DNA from: Ischnura elegans
Taxonomy: Eukaryota; Arthropoda; Insecta; Odonata; Coenagrionidae
Direction: 5' to 3'
Assembly: GCF_921293095.1 (NCBI RefSeq)
Contig: NC_060246.1
Coordinates: 11,798,001-11,862,000 of the forward strand
DNA: 64,000 bases
Shown: piece by piece, positions 33,719 through 45,429 of the stretch
Layout of the letters: each line of letters opens with the position of its first letter
Position numbering within the stretch: the stretch's first letter is position 1
Notes under the pieces: model-generated
What the model saw: only the letters and a program-made list of their open reading frames with translations
Told to the model about the DNA's origin: nothing
Database searches by the model: none
Program-made: the position numbers and the translations under genes

Positions 33719-35866
33719 CCCTTGAATCGTGTGCCCGTATGGGCACAGCTGCAGTGGTCTAGAGAATTTCGTATAAATTCCGACCCAAACATTATAGAGC
33801 ATGCTGTTTTCGCCAAAAATGATTACAATGTATCACTTTATTCGGTTCGTGTGCTGACAGCCAGCATTTATACCAGCAGTTCATTGTGTCAGGATAGGTA
33901 TTCTGACTCACTCTGTTCGAGGCGGAAAAGGAGGAAAAATGGCAAAGTGTCTTCAGTAATTGCGATTTTTTCCTTTTTTTATTTTTTATACTCGGCTAAG
34001 TATTTAATCTTATCCTAATAATAAATGTTGTCAACTTCGGATTCTTTTGCCAGCATTGTGATATCTTTCGTATGAAACAAGGAATTTGAATTTATTTTTG
34101 GGTGATCCCATATGGGCAGGCTAGCCGGTAGCCGGGGGTGTCTTTTTTGGCTGGTGTCCTTTGCTACAAACGTCATTATTGGGTCTATTATCAAATAATT
34201 TCCATGTAAAACGCTAAGTTGTTGTCAATCTTTCATTTTTTTCTTATGTCACTCGATTTTACGACTTCAATATTTTTTCCTGTATTTTTTGTAATATTTC
34301 CATTAATTTTTAGTACAAAAAATACATTTTGTACTATTCAACACTTTTATTCATGGTGCTTGCGTTATACTTCGCTCAACTATTCGCTCTAGTATGAAGA
34401 ATGATAGCACTATTTTCTACCACTGTTATACATACCCAACAATCAAGGGCATGGTGGAAGGGTTAAGGATGATAAAGCTAAAACATGATGAATCCATGAT
34501 AAAATATTTTGGTAATCATGGCTGCAAACAGTTCATACGGGGTGAACCTATAAGTTTCGGCTTTAAAATATAGTCCTTGAATGATCCTCAAGATTACTTG
34601 GTGGACATCAGCATATAGCAGGGACTGAGTGCTGAAGAAAAAAATAACTACCATAACTTCGTAGGTAAATGCTCTTCGTATTTGCTTATCATGTTGGACA
34701 ATTAACTAGAGCAAGCGATAAATATTTTCCATTTATTTTGACAATAGGTTTACTAGCTTTCCTCTTATACGTCAGTAAAAATCTCAAGGATGTGAGGGTA
34801 CTGGAACAGTTCTGAGAAAAAGGATACTCAAAGGTCGAAAAAACAGCTAGCTAAGCGGTGCTGCTGGTTGAAAAGCTGCTCCCATGCTTTCGCACGGGAG
34901 AAAAAAGGGAATATTGTTGTTGTTAGATAGAATGACTTTTCGGTAGTGACTGTCAAGTCACCTTGCCAATGTGTACACCCACTCACAAAGGTCACGAGAT
35001 TCCCACGTGTTACCTTTAAAAATGGTACAAGTTAAGCAGCCAGCAGTGGTCTCTAGCTACAATATTTAGATAGGAGGAACTGATCTCACGGATCAAAATA
35101 TCAACAGGAACAGGAATGTTATCAGAGGAAAAAATGGTAATGGTCCACATGAAGCTATTTCCTTGATGCTGTCATTGTGAATGCCTGGATCTATATGGAA
35201 AATTCTGGTTCAAATATACCGCAGTAAACCTTTAGGCGAGAGATTGCACAAGTGTTTTTGTAACGAAAATGTGCCTTTCCCAGACCTGGTGGTCGTATCT
35301 AATATTCCCTATCAAGTGCAACTAATCATAGATAGTCTGATGACATAAGGTATGATGGCAGGGATAACCAATTTGTCCCGTTTCATAGACGCCGATGTTC
35401 TTATGAAGAATATTCTTCCCGCGCACGCTCGGACTGTGCTAAGTGCCCAGGTCTTTGCCTTCAATGAAATTCTAACTATCATACTCGGCAATTGAAAACC
35501 CAATATATAGTATTCAAAAAACTCTACCAGCAAATAGGACTAATTTTGTTAATAAACTCATCGATAACATGTTTTTTTATTCAATAACTGTTTTCAAATC
35601 CTTGTTTTATATTATTAAGATCTTTGGACAGCCAAAAATATGTTTAAACCGAAAAAATATAGTATAATAACTTGAAATTACTTCATATTGCCAAATAAAA
35701 GAAGTATTATAGGTAAATGCAAAAATATATGGCGTATCACGCAGTAAAAATAATAATTATGATGGTTCGAGCGATTCTTCTGCAGAATGCAGACCGGTGG
35801 CTGGAACAGCTAGCGTGCTCATATGGGCACACCCCCTCTAGCAAGAACGAATCAACAGAATTTTAA
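33719..35866 (+). mobile_element. Decayed autonomous piggyBac-like transposon
   Basis: The left end is TTTA (33715-33718, a decayed TTAA) then CCCTTGAATCGTGTGCCCGT. An inverted partner of GTGTGCCCGTATGGGCAC lies at 35806-35827. Between them, stop-riddled plus-strand frames give piggyBac transposase landmarks in order: [20 protein letters not shown] near 34490-34560 with FGFKI; QNINRNRNVIRGK preceded by a GGTDLTDQ box near 35080-35130; and a cysteine-rich tail (RRCSYEEY...DCAKCPGLC) near 35385-35460. Dead. The right terminus is not fixed; TTAA occurs at 35863. Confidence 0.8.
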
Positions 35867-35869
35867 AAC

Positions 35870-37050
35870 TAAGTGTTTATCTGAATCCTTAGGAGGTAAT
35901 TAAGCAGTTTTCAACGGAAAAACAAAATAAAACTCCGAAAAAAAAACTCCGCTGTTCTACTACAGATACCTTGTTCTCGAATAGTCAAATGTCAAATTTG
36001 TGCCCTAATTGTGGCTTCCATGTGATAGGCATTGAATTTATTGACAAGTATTTCTAGGAGTGATGAGTATTTGCTCTTAATCCTGGAGAAAATTATTAAT
36101 CAAAGCATTTATTACTTGTATAATATGTTGTGCTTATATCAACATTAATTTATGAGTAGGAATATTTTTCAGATTAGTAATTTGTTATTTTGCCAGAGTA
36201 GAAAATGATATGAATGCATGATGGACTTGCATTTGCATGTTAATAAATACCAGTAATATTTTCTTTATCAATTCCATTGGTTGTATGGTATAGCTAATAA
36301 AAAAAGATATCCTTATCTTGTCCCACACTCCATTGAAGGGAGATTGTTTTATTCTTCTTTTCTGTGCAAAAGAAGGACCCCTATAAAACCAAAGTACAGC
36401 TCAAAGAGCTTTGATCTACTGCTCTCAGGCTGACAGGGGGGGTGGGAATGACGTAAGAATTTTTATCAAACTCGTATTTCATTCATTGATTTGAAAGTAC
36501 ACAATTGACATTGACAAATTATAGGCTACCACCTTACCACAAATGCACCAACTATCCCAAGCAAATTTCTGTCACGCTACAGGGCCATTTTTCACATTCA
36601 GTAGAAGGAGAGTGACTGCATGAGAGAGAGACAGCTTGAAAAACTTTCATTGAGCATATCTGAAGGTTCTCCGTCAGCTGAATGAGCTCACTGCTGCATC
36701 TGCACACTCTTGGCTGAGCCATGGGAGAGAGAGTGAGGAACCCAGGGAGGAGGAGAGAGGTGGAAAAATTCTCTCTTATACGATTCCAAAGACGCATTTA
36801 AATGTGCACCGATATCATAATGATCCTAATAGAAATTTTAAGCTGCAATTGAAATAAGACAATAAGGCAAAAGAAATAAGAATGAATTTATCAAAATATC
36901 AAATATTTTAAAATGCTGCCACGCTTTCATGAAAAAACTTCGTTCTCTAAGGCCGTAGCAGAACTATTTTTAAATTCTTTAAATCCTAATTTGATGGGGT
37001 TTATTCAGAGTTTTCTGGGTGAAAGGATTCACTTGATATCTCAGAAGCTC
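35870..37050. other. No gene recognised
   Basis: AT-rich DNA. The minus-strand frame 36552-36797 lies in a slightly GC-richer patch but has no domain or splice context. Confidence 0.4.
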
Positions 37051-37057
37051 ATAAGGG

Positions 37058-37360
37058 CAGGGGTGCAGGTAAGAATTAAGGCTGGGGGTGTTTAGGCACG
37101 ACTAATACTTAGGGGTGTGGGGGTATTGCATACCCACCAGGGTAAGTGGGATTTGCCGGGGCCCTCCTCCAGAAAATTTTTAAGAATAATGGTTCAAAAT
37201 GGCGAGTTTTACAGTTTTCTGAGGGATATTTGATTAATCCCTACATTATTCTATTAGTAATCCTAATCCAATTACGTAAAATGGATTTAACTTAAATATT
37301 TGTCTGAGCTCTGGGGGGGGGGGGGTTATCCCACAAAACCCCCCCCTCACTGTGCCACTG
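37058..37360. mobile_element. hAT-type MITE, CAGNGGCGCAGC family
   Basis: Starts CAGGGGTGCAGG and ends TGTGCCACTG, flanked by a perfect 8-bp target duplication CATAAGGG (37050-37057 and 37361-37368). Internal blocks (TTAAGGCTGGGGG, GGTTCAAAATGGCGAG, TTGATTAATCCCTAC) match 38113-38414 and, reversed, 3119-3449. Confidence 0.9.
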
Positions 37361-38112
37361 CATAAGGGGGCAGTTTGAACCTTGATTCCCTTCCTCAGCA
37401 CTGGCTACAACCAATGGTTTCCACTTTCACCACTGCAACTTGCAAGGAGAGCCTACGAAACAATCTCCCCACCCCAAAATAGATGATTCTATCGTAGCCC
37501 ATTCCAAGACACATTCACTTCTTGAAGCTATTACTTTTTGCCGGGAAGGGCGGATGAACGGGAGAGGGGATCACAGTCAGCGGGGGATCCAGGGAGGGGG
37601 TTGGATGTAGATAGGATATAAACCCCAACAGTAGAACATATATCAATTTTACACGAGATAAATTATAATTTTGTTCGGACCCCCACTACTGCTGGGAGGT
37701 TACCCTCAGGCCCCCTCTACTAGTCCCTCCTTGTAGGGGCCGTCAGGGGTGGTTGGGGGCCCTTGGCAAGGGCTCCCCTTACCAGTGGAGTCGGGCTGGT
37801 CCTCCCCCGGAAAAATTTAGGAAATTGCATGCTGGGAAATGGATTTTGATTCTATGCTGGATCTTAAAAATCGGATAAAAGTTAATAAAATGGCAATTTC
37901 GTAAAAAAATTATATGGAAGATGAAATTTTCACTGCTTATAAAATTTAAAAATATATGATGCTCCTATATTATCTATTTAGTGAATTTCTTCCTTGAAAC
38001 CGTACTGACATCTGAAAACCGCTTAAAGTAACAATTTCGAATAGCCCTTCAAAAAAAACCATACAGGTTGCTTTTTATCTTCTAACACCTTTGCTTGCCC
38101 CGTTGCCAGATG

Positions 38113-38414
38113 CAGGGGAGCAGCCAGGAATTAAGGCTGGGGGAGGTTTAGGTGCAACTAATACTGGGGTGTGTGGGGGTATGGAATACCCTCCAGGATA
38201 AGCGGTAGGTGCGAGATTAGTAAATTGCAGATTTTTAAGATAAATGGTTCAAAATGGTGTGTTTTACGACTTTTTGAGGGGTACTTGATTAATCCCTACG
38301 CTATTTTATTTGTAATATCAATCCAATTAAGTAAAACAGATTAAACTTAAAAATTTCTCTCAGTTCTGGGGGGGGGGTTTTATCCCCCAAAACGCCCCCC
38401 TTGCTGCGCCACTG
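38113..38414. mobile_element. hAT-type MITE, second copy
   Basis: Starts CAGGGGAGCAGCCAGGAATT and ends TGCTGCGCCACTG. The flanking octamers GCCAGATG and GCTGGATC are a worn 8-bp duplication (five matches). Same orientation as 37058-37360. Confidence 0.85.
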
Positions 38415-38419
38415 GCTGG

Positions 38420-40680
38420 ATCAGCTGGTATTGTATACTTTGTAAATATTTTACACATTGCATACATTGTGTATAGTGGATATATATTCTGATTCCTATA
38501 TTATCTTATAAGGTGTTTGTAACAACTACTCTTGAACCATTTTGTGGCAGATGTATATTTTACGTGAATAATAATCGGAAAAAAAGGTCGTTGCTCATGT
38601 TTCATTTGTTTACTTCAATGAATTCCACATCCTCTGATTAAGTTATTGGAAAGTTAAAAATACTTGTAAATCAAGGCAAATACTTGGAAATAAATTCATC
38701 CTCATCAATAATGAAACCATATTTCATAAGGATGAGTCGGTTCTTAAATTTTTTCAGTGATTGATGTTGGTCCAGTTCTCCCCATTCTGGTTCTTGGTTC
38801 TCGATACTGGGTTCCAAGGATGAACTCTCATTATCTGAATTAATGACAAATTTAATTTTAATGGAGAACTGATTTTGAAAGTCTGCGGGAAATATGCTGG
38901 GAATACAGTTTACAATTTACACAGGTGGTTAGCTTAGCATAAGGATCATTGGTGTAACTCTCCCAACTTCTGATGCATCATCCATTAATTTGCTGTAATT
39001 TGTGAATCAGTTCAAAATATATTCTGCATTCTGCCATGTAGCTCAAATTCTTATGTACCCTATGCATGGTGAATGAACATACTGAATGATCATGCTAATG
39101 AAATAATTCGTTTTGCATAACCGAAGAAATAGCGATAGAACCGTCATGTGCATGATCATACAGTGAAATTAGAACATGTTCTATTTTGCTCACATGATCA
39201 ACGTGAACAACGTCACAAAATAGCAAGATCTGACAGTTTGTCCTTCATAGTTCCTCATTCGTGGCCTCATTTGTTGAAAGACGAGGGAGCACACTCCTTC
39301 CCCTCCACCCTTCCTTTACATGCTTCTCCTGCCCACTGTCTTAGGGAGCGGTTGCTCAGTGGGCGGATATATAAAAAGGCTGGCCATATTGTGTATTTCA
39401 AAGATGCAAAGAAACTTATCTAATATGATTTCTTCCACAAATTGTGTAGTCTGGCGATGAAAATAAAAAAATAAAAGGCTAAGTGATGGGGGAAGCATAT
39501 TAGCTAGGGGCCGATGTGTCATTTTCACCTAGGTATTCAGAAGTTTTTCAATCCTGAAATTTTTTAGCATGCAAAACCCATGAAACATTTTACATATGGA
39601 CCCACATTGTGAGGTCAACAATATTCTAACTTCTACTGTTTAGTGTTATTGTATATAAAATGAAAACCAGGAGTAAAAATATAATAATAAATTTTTCATT
39701 AGTAAATGAGACAAACATAATCTTACAATATTGATACTCTCAGCGGAAGCCGTCAACATGGATGGCAGGTTAGAAACACTGACTGGGCACATAATAATGG
39801 CATCGAAGAAAAGCTTACCAAAAAAGGGATTCAAAAAGCGCAGTACTTCAAATTTTTATTAAGTCAAGCTAATCCCACATATACTTACAAAAACAAATAT
39901 GCACAAAGTTATTAGAGAAATTATTGCCATTTTTTAGCATGTAGAGACGGTTGAATCATGCATTTTACAAAAAATCCCTGATACCGGCGAAAAGGAGGCA
40001 CAAAAATGTATTTTACAAAGAATGTGCTTAAATGGGAATATAAGTTAACATTTAATTTTATAGAATATACCATTACACAACACAACATTATCAAGAAAAG
40101 TGAAAATGAATAAATACAGTAAATAAATTATAAATTACATACTTTAATTCCTTAAAAGAACACAGTAATACCATATCATAGTAATAAGGGAATATAAAAA
40201 AACAATAGCAAACATTGATGGATAAAATCAGCTAAGATAATAAAAAAGTGAACTGAAAAATATATCAGTAATGTCACCATGAAAAGCATATTTCAACCAA
40301 AAGAATAAAAATAACAAAAAATTAAACATTATAAACAGAACAAAATTACATGAGCCAAAAATTAAAGATAACATTCAATCACTTCAAACCTCCTAAATAC
40401 AAAACACAAATACAGAATTAGAAATTGCACTAGGATACCATACTGCTTTAGCCAGAGGAAAGTCCAACGCTGTAATTCAAGCAGGAGATAAAATAAATGA
40501 TTCATTAAAATCAACAATCGATTGGTATAGACTTTCCTCTGTTTATCCCCCTCCCCACGTAGAGGGAGCAGTTTGGATTTTGAGGGGGAGGGAGGGTGGG
40601 TAGGGATTTTTAGTGAAAGGAAAGGACAGTTAGTGTCAGTATTGCTACTAACACTACCATTAGTACCACTACTACTACAA
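38420..40680. other. No gene recognised
   Basis: Long AT-rich stretch. Frames at 39148-39423 and 40362-40688 lack domains. No terminal repeats were seen. Confidence 0.4.
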
Positions 40681-40685
40681 GCACA

Positions 40686-40768
40686 CACTCATTCATAAAA
40701 TCACATTACGTTCACTCATTCATAAAATCACATTCCATTCACTCATTCATCAAGTCACATTCATCCAT
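40686..40768 (+). repeat. 27-bp tandem repeat, about three units
   Basis: CACTCATTCATAAAATCACA begins units at 40686, 40713 and 40740 with small changes, then decays into CATTCAT. Confidence 0.8.
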
Positions 40769-41067
40769 TCATACAGCCCTGCCTACCTAAATACTACTTT
40801 ATACGCCTGAATTAATTAAACGCCTAAATACGGAATCGTGGCCACGATACATGAAACCTGCCTAATCTGAATTATTTCTACTCGGCGGTTGGACGCAATA
40901 TAAAATCCCTACTCTCCTGCCGCAAATCCTAACTACAGCTGGAAAAAAACATGCATTAATAAAATATATACAAACACCCTTTACAATAATTGCAACAAAA
41001 AATGCAAAAAAAACAACTATCTTCAGGCTTGGTGTCTTCTTTTTTCCCATCTTCATTCTTCCTTTCT

Positions 41068-41184
41068 TCACGGGATAAAATCCTCAATTCTCCAGTTGTC
41101 CGCACAGTAACCTTCAGGTGTCCATTTCATGGACCTGAACAGTTGTCTCCAAAAGCAATCGCTGTCGTTGTCCACAGGCTTGAC
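41068..41184 (-). other. Candidate terminal exon U5 of the minus-strand exon array
   Basis: Acceptor TTATATTCCCACAG, then a segment starting GTCAAGCCTGTGG, related to the CAAGCCATCGCTGG start of units U1-U4. The frame from the first base is open for 38 codons (VKPVDNDSDCFWRQLFRSMK...) to TGA. The frame aligned with QAIAG of the other units is open for about 22 codons. A purine-rich GAAGAAAGGAAGAATGAAG follows. Confidence 0.4.
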
Positions 41185-41189
41185 CTGTG

Positions 41190-42540
41190 GGAATATAACA
41201 AAAAATATTCTCATAATCTAACAAAGGGGAGACCTAAAAAGTTAACTCTCAACTCAGAAATATCATTTCGAGGAAGACTTTCAGGAAATATTAAATTTTT
41301 AAGAGTATAAATTTTTAAAATTAAAAAAATGCAAGAGTGGGTAATTCCAAATTATTCGACGCTTATATAATCGGCGATATTTCAATGTATTTTCATTATT
41401 CTTTGAAAAATTTAAAAATATGATTGGGCAATATTAAAAACTTTCTCGGAAATCATATTACAGTGAGCTGAGTGTGATATTAATATAACTTTTTTACGAC
41501 TTACTTGGACTTCATGGGTATAACTAAAAATTGATAGCAAAAATTTATGTATTATTTTATGAAATGGAAAACAATAATGAAATTATAAAAATCAATACGA
41601 TGAAATTATTTAAAAAGACGAAAATAAAAGTGATAAATATGGCATCCATATTAAGGACCCCGCACCTATCGATGGAGGATGTTTTGTAATAATTTCTTGT
41701 AGGATGTAATTTATTAATTAAGTCTAATAATACGAAAGAAATAATTTAATTAATTATTCTCAATATCATGCAAAGAGCTAGAGGTCCAAGTAATCACTTC
41801 AGAAACAAAACAGCCGAAAAAAATGAATAATAATATTGATTATTCCAACACCATTGGCGTAATAAATATTTAATAGCAAGGAAAAAAGCGTCAACGGAAA
41901 ATAAGTACCCAAAAATAAACAAAATAGAGTATCAATCATTGTAAGATTATCGTTGCGACTTTTTTTTAATATGTCACTTATCCCTCGGAATATATAATTC
42001 ACGGAAAAATTCAGAAAGGTATAAAATATGCCCGGAATCTCATGTTTCCCTCAGGTAGGGTCCTCGAGGAAGTAATTACTCGAAGTAGGGCGCATGAAGG
42101 TTGCTGAGTTACCAAAAGCAAGGCCAATATGGAAACCTCGACCTCCACATTACAATGAGAAAATTAAACAGCAAAGTAAATACTTATGATAGATTCTCGA
42201 CAATCCTCATAACTGTCCTTCATTCGAATTATTTAATTTCTTAGAAAGGAAGTTTCAAATCGAAATATATGAAAGCAAACGCCATCGCCGTCGTCAAACA
42301 ATCAATGCCTTAGATTCAGCACAGGATTTAAGTTTTGTGAGTGTTACAAAAAAGCGCGAAATCTTAATTTTGGGTGCGGTTTCATTAAATACTTTCGCGA
42401 ACGAAATGAGAAAATATTTATTTTCTCACGCAATCATTACTTTTATCATCGAGGTTCCTGAAAGTAAAAATTATAATGTACCTATGTGATCACAAAATAA
42501 TGGTTCTGAAGTGAACTCAAAACTTGGAAGAGGAATGAAT
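41190..42540. other. Inferred intron, no other feature
   Basis: AT-rich DNA between two candidate exons of the minus-strand array; no domain-bearing frame. Confidence 0.35.
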
Positions 42541-42550
42541 GAAATCTTAC

Positions 42551-42648
42551 CGTCTGCCAGCGTCAACGAGCTCTATTCTTTCCATCTCTTTGCACGTGCT
42601 TTCATCGAGGCCTCAAGTAGTCAACTCACACAATAACATCCAAAAACT
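42551..42648 (-). other. Candidate internal exon of the minus-strand array
   Basis: Strong acceptor (TTTTTTTTTTAATTGCAG) and donor (GACG|GTAAGA) bound 98 nt. All frames have stops near the start, but an ATG inside gives MERIELVDAGR running into the donor, so it could be a first coding exon with 5' leader. Its two left-over bases fit several downstream acceptors. Confidence 0.4.
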
Positions 42649-43523
42649 CTGCAATTAAAAAAAAAAGAACACTCATAAAGAGACAAAGCAATGTCCTAGG
42701 AAATCGGCTTCATGGCCGATTCAATATATAAATTTTCGTATGACGCATGGACGTTACAGAGTGAATAGGCTCACCTTTTAATAAGATTTAAAAAAAACTT
42801 CGAGTGAAAAATAACATTTCCCGTATTGCAGAGGAAATTAAAATAATATTCAATTAATTAATTATACTTATTATAATTAAATAATTCCAATTAAATGGAA
42901 CTATATCTTCCTTTAAAAAGGAAATATTTAGGATTGATTTTGAAGTAGGTGACCTTTCACAGGCCGAAAAAATGTTCAAAAAATTAGATTCAGAATGAAA
43001 AATCACGATGGAAAATAAAATTTGTAATGAATAAACAGATAATTAGAAACTAATTATAAATAAAAAATTTTCGGACTGCTTTATATGGAAAAATATTTTG
43101 CGGAGACTGTTAAGGGAGGTGATATTTTGCCTCAAACATATTTTTTAAGAAAATACGTCGATGTGTTATTATAAGTCATCCAGAAAAAAGTTGGCACAAA
43201 AAATATTTAGCCCATTGCAAATATTTTTTCATAACGTTTCTATTCAATTCAAAGTTGGTATTCGTCAATGAAATAATATCACTTCCAGTTACTAAGTACC
43301 AAGTACAATTTTCAAACTGAGTAATCAATGACGAAATTGAGGAGGATATTAAGTTTATTTGTAAATTTTAATGGCATTATGGAGGAATTAAATGTTCAGT
43401 GTAAGCATAATTGAGTTCCGTTAATGAATGCAACCTTGAACATTCTCATTAACTTGTTAATTAAAAAATTATATGGTAAAAATGAACCAAATTTGAATGA
43501 ATATTATGAGATCATACCGCTCC

Positions 43524-43639
43524 TTATCTGCTGCCTTTCATGTAGAGCCGCAAGAAGCCGGCTCGGTAAGGTGCACCATCCCATCTTTCAAGTGTCTTCT
43601 TTCTCCTTTTCTCAGCTTGTCCAGCGATGGCTTGCTGAT
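43524..43639 (-). other. Candidate terminal exon U4
   Basis: Acceptor GCACTAACCCGCTCTCTCCC + TAG (branch-like CTAAC). Two bases, then an open frame QQAIAGQAEKRRKKTLERWD and on to TAA (37 residues). It shares the acceptor, and the QAI.G start after it, with U1-U3; after that the sequence differs. Confidence 0.5.
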
Positions 43640-44262
43640 CTAGGGAGAGAGCGGGTTAGTGCATACACAAATTAATAACCCTTCCGAGGATTTGCACCAC
43701 TCCAAAGCAGCACACAAGAATGTGACAATGGCACCGATAAGAAATCATAAATTTCCTACCTAGCCACAGCCATATTCCTGCATGACGCGATGGAATTCGT
43801 AATGCAAAACCACGGCACAAAAAACTAAAACTAACGCACGGAAAAAACACCTAGCCTTACGCAAATGTATGTTCACTGGCCAAAAGGGCCCAAAGCTAAG
43901 ATGTCGCCTTCTTTTGGTCCCGCGATGACATCCTCTTGTGTCTTCTCTTCTTCCGATGAATGTTCATTCTTGTCTTCACATCCAGCGATGGCTTGCGGAC
44001 CTAGGGAGAGAGCGGGTTAGTGCATACACAAATAAATAACCCTTCCGAGGATTGCATCACTCCAAAGCAGCACACAAGAGCGTGACAATGGCATAGATAG
44101 GAAATTATAAATTTCCTACCTAGCCACAGCCACATTCATGCATGACGCAATGGAATCCGTAATGCAAAACCACGGCACAAAAAACTAAAACTACCGCACG
44201 GAAAAAACGCCTAGCCTTACGCAATTGTTTATTCATTGGCCAGATGGGCCCAAAACTAAGCC
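43605..44262. repeat. 362-bp tandem duplication containing exons U3 and U4
   Basis: TCCAGCGATGGCTTG at 43620 and 43981 starts two copies of the same stretch, including AGGGAGAGAGCGGGTTAGTG, CCAAAGCAGCACACAAGA, AACCACGGCACAAAAAACTA and GCCTTACGCAA. Divergence is low. A third start lies at 44370 and a diverged one at 45408. Confidence 0.85.
43873..44000 (-). other. Candidate terminal exon U3
   Basis: Acceptor identical to that of U4. The frame PQAIAGCEDKNEHSSEEEKT... is open for 41 codons to TGA: acidic, with a lysine/glutamate core. Alternatively the exon continues to a donor-like GC|GTAAGG at 43861, where it would be internal, but no single frame is open across. Confidence 0.5.
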
Positions 44263-44283
44263 GCAAATATCGCACACGTCTTC

Positions 44284-44388
44284 TTACGATGCTTCTCTTC
44301 TTTCTTCTATGAATACCAGCGTCTTCAATCTCCTTTTCTTAGTGTAGTCCTCACTCTTCCTTCCTTGAAGTCCAGCGATGGCTTGAAT
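44284..44388 (-). other. Candidate terminal exon U2
   Basis: Acceptor CACTAATCTTACCTCTTCAC + AG. The frame IQAIAGLQGRKSEDYTKKRR... is open for 34 codons to TAA. An AATAAA follows on the minus strand near 44230, so a 3' end here is plausible. A donor-like GC|GTAAGG also follows at 44221. Confidence 0.5.
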
Positions 44389-44536
44389 CTGTGAAGAGGT
44401 AAGATTAGTGCATGCACAAACAAATAAACAACACTAACATGCAAGCCCTAACGCGATGCAACGAAAAAATACTCACAGCACACGCAAATATAGATAAACA
44501 CCCGCAGAAAAATATCACACGAAATCACACGATAGA

Positions 44537-44604
44537 TTAAAAAAACACACGCATTGGATTCTTGCCGTTCTTCGAGCTCAGTTTGATGTCTTCAATCTTC
44601 ATGG
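44537..44604 (-). other. Candidate short exon in the array
   Basis: Acceptor GTAACTCTTTCCCTTCCAG, two bases, then a frame beginning MKIEDIKLSSKNGKN, 21 residues to TAA. It lacks the QAIAG start but shares the short acceptor-to-stop form. Confidence 0.35.
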
Positions 44605-44659
44605 CTGGAAGGGAAAGAGTTACAGACATGTTACAATTAAGTACAAAACAATATTCAGT

Positions 44660-44794
44660 TCAGGTGAGGGATTATCCATGTCCACTCATTCCCGAAACAC
44701 ACACACATTATCTTCCCTCTTCATTCTTCGAGGCTCCTACGATGTCTTCAATCTTCGGGGCCTCAGGAACGTCTTCTTTCTTCATTCTTCACTC
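44660..44794 (-). other. Candidate purine-rich exon in the array
   Basis: Acceptor TACTAACAATATTTATTGCAG with an exact TACTAAC branch motif. The following GAAGAATGAAGAAAGAAG resembles splicing-enhancer sequence. An ATG-led frame (MKKEDVPEAPKIEDIVGASK...) is open for 26 codons; the frame from the acceptor itself has early stops. Confidence 0.3.
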
Positions 44795-45324
44795 CTGCAA
44801 TAAATATTGTTAGTACAAAACCCACCCAAATACCTTAAAAAAACTACACACACAAAAATACCCACGTGGATTGCCTGCCTAAGAATGCATTCTTTGTCAA
44901 CTAGGACCGGTCTCATTCGTGGTAAATAACTTTAAAGTGCACTTTCTGATACCTTTGTTTCAGCGCTGTTTCGAAACCTTTTCAAACTTGCTCCTTCGAG
45001 CCGTTACCTTTCGTTTACTGTTATTACCTAGAGCACGTGCTTTGATAATCGAGGGTGAATTCACTTTCCACCAGGAGTCTCTCATAACTCCAGTTGTGTG
45101 GTTCATGTCGGCCCTAATTTACCATTTCACGTTCAAGATTACCCAATGTAAACCTGATGAAAATATAAGGCAATGCATCGCGCCCGAGGAAAACTGCACT
45201 CTTCCCAGCCTTCAACACAAGTCGATGAATGGTGTTCTTCCTCTTTAATAATCACCCTGAAATTGAAAAAGCAAAAATGTTGATTAAAATTCGAGTCAAA
45301 TATCTCCGAATAACATAAAAGGAA

Positions 45325-45423
45325 TTAGCATTGAATGTCCCGCGAGGCCATCGTCGTCTTCTCTTCTTCATTCTTCCTCCTCCACCTTTCATTCTTCCCC
45401 TCACGTCCGGGGATGGCTTGCAC
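45325..45423 (-). other. Candidate terminal exon U1
   Basis: Acceptor TTTTTGCTCTCTTCTAG, then VQAIPGREGKNERWRRKNEE..., 32 codons to TAA. The start and the EEEKT segment align with U3, showing common origin of the coding frame. It is the most upstream unit seen on the minus strand. Confidence 0.5.
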
Positions 45424-45429
45424 CTAGAA

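Noticed and set aside
34870-34915. Hairpin CTCCCATGC...GCACGGGAG as a possible RNA element
   Set aside because: Imperfect stem inside the decayed piggyBac coding region.
39148-39423. 91-codon plus-strand frame
   Set aside because: No domain, no splice sites and no repeat relation; chance frame.
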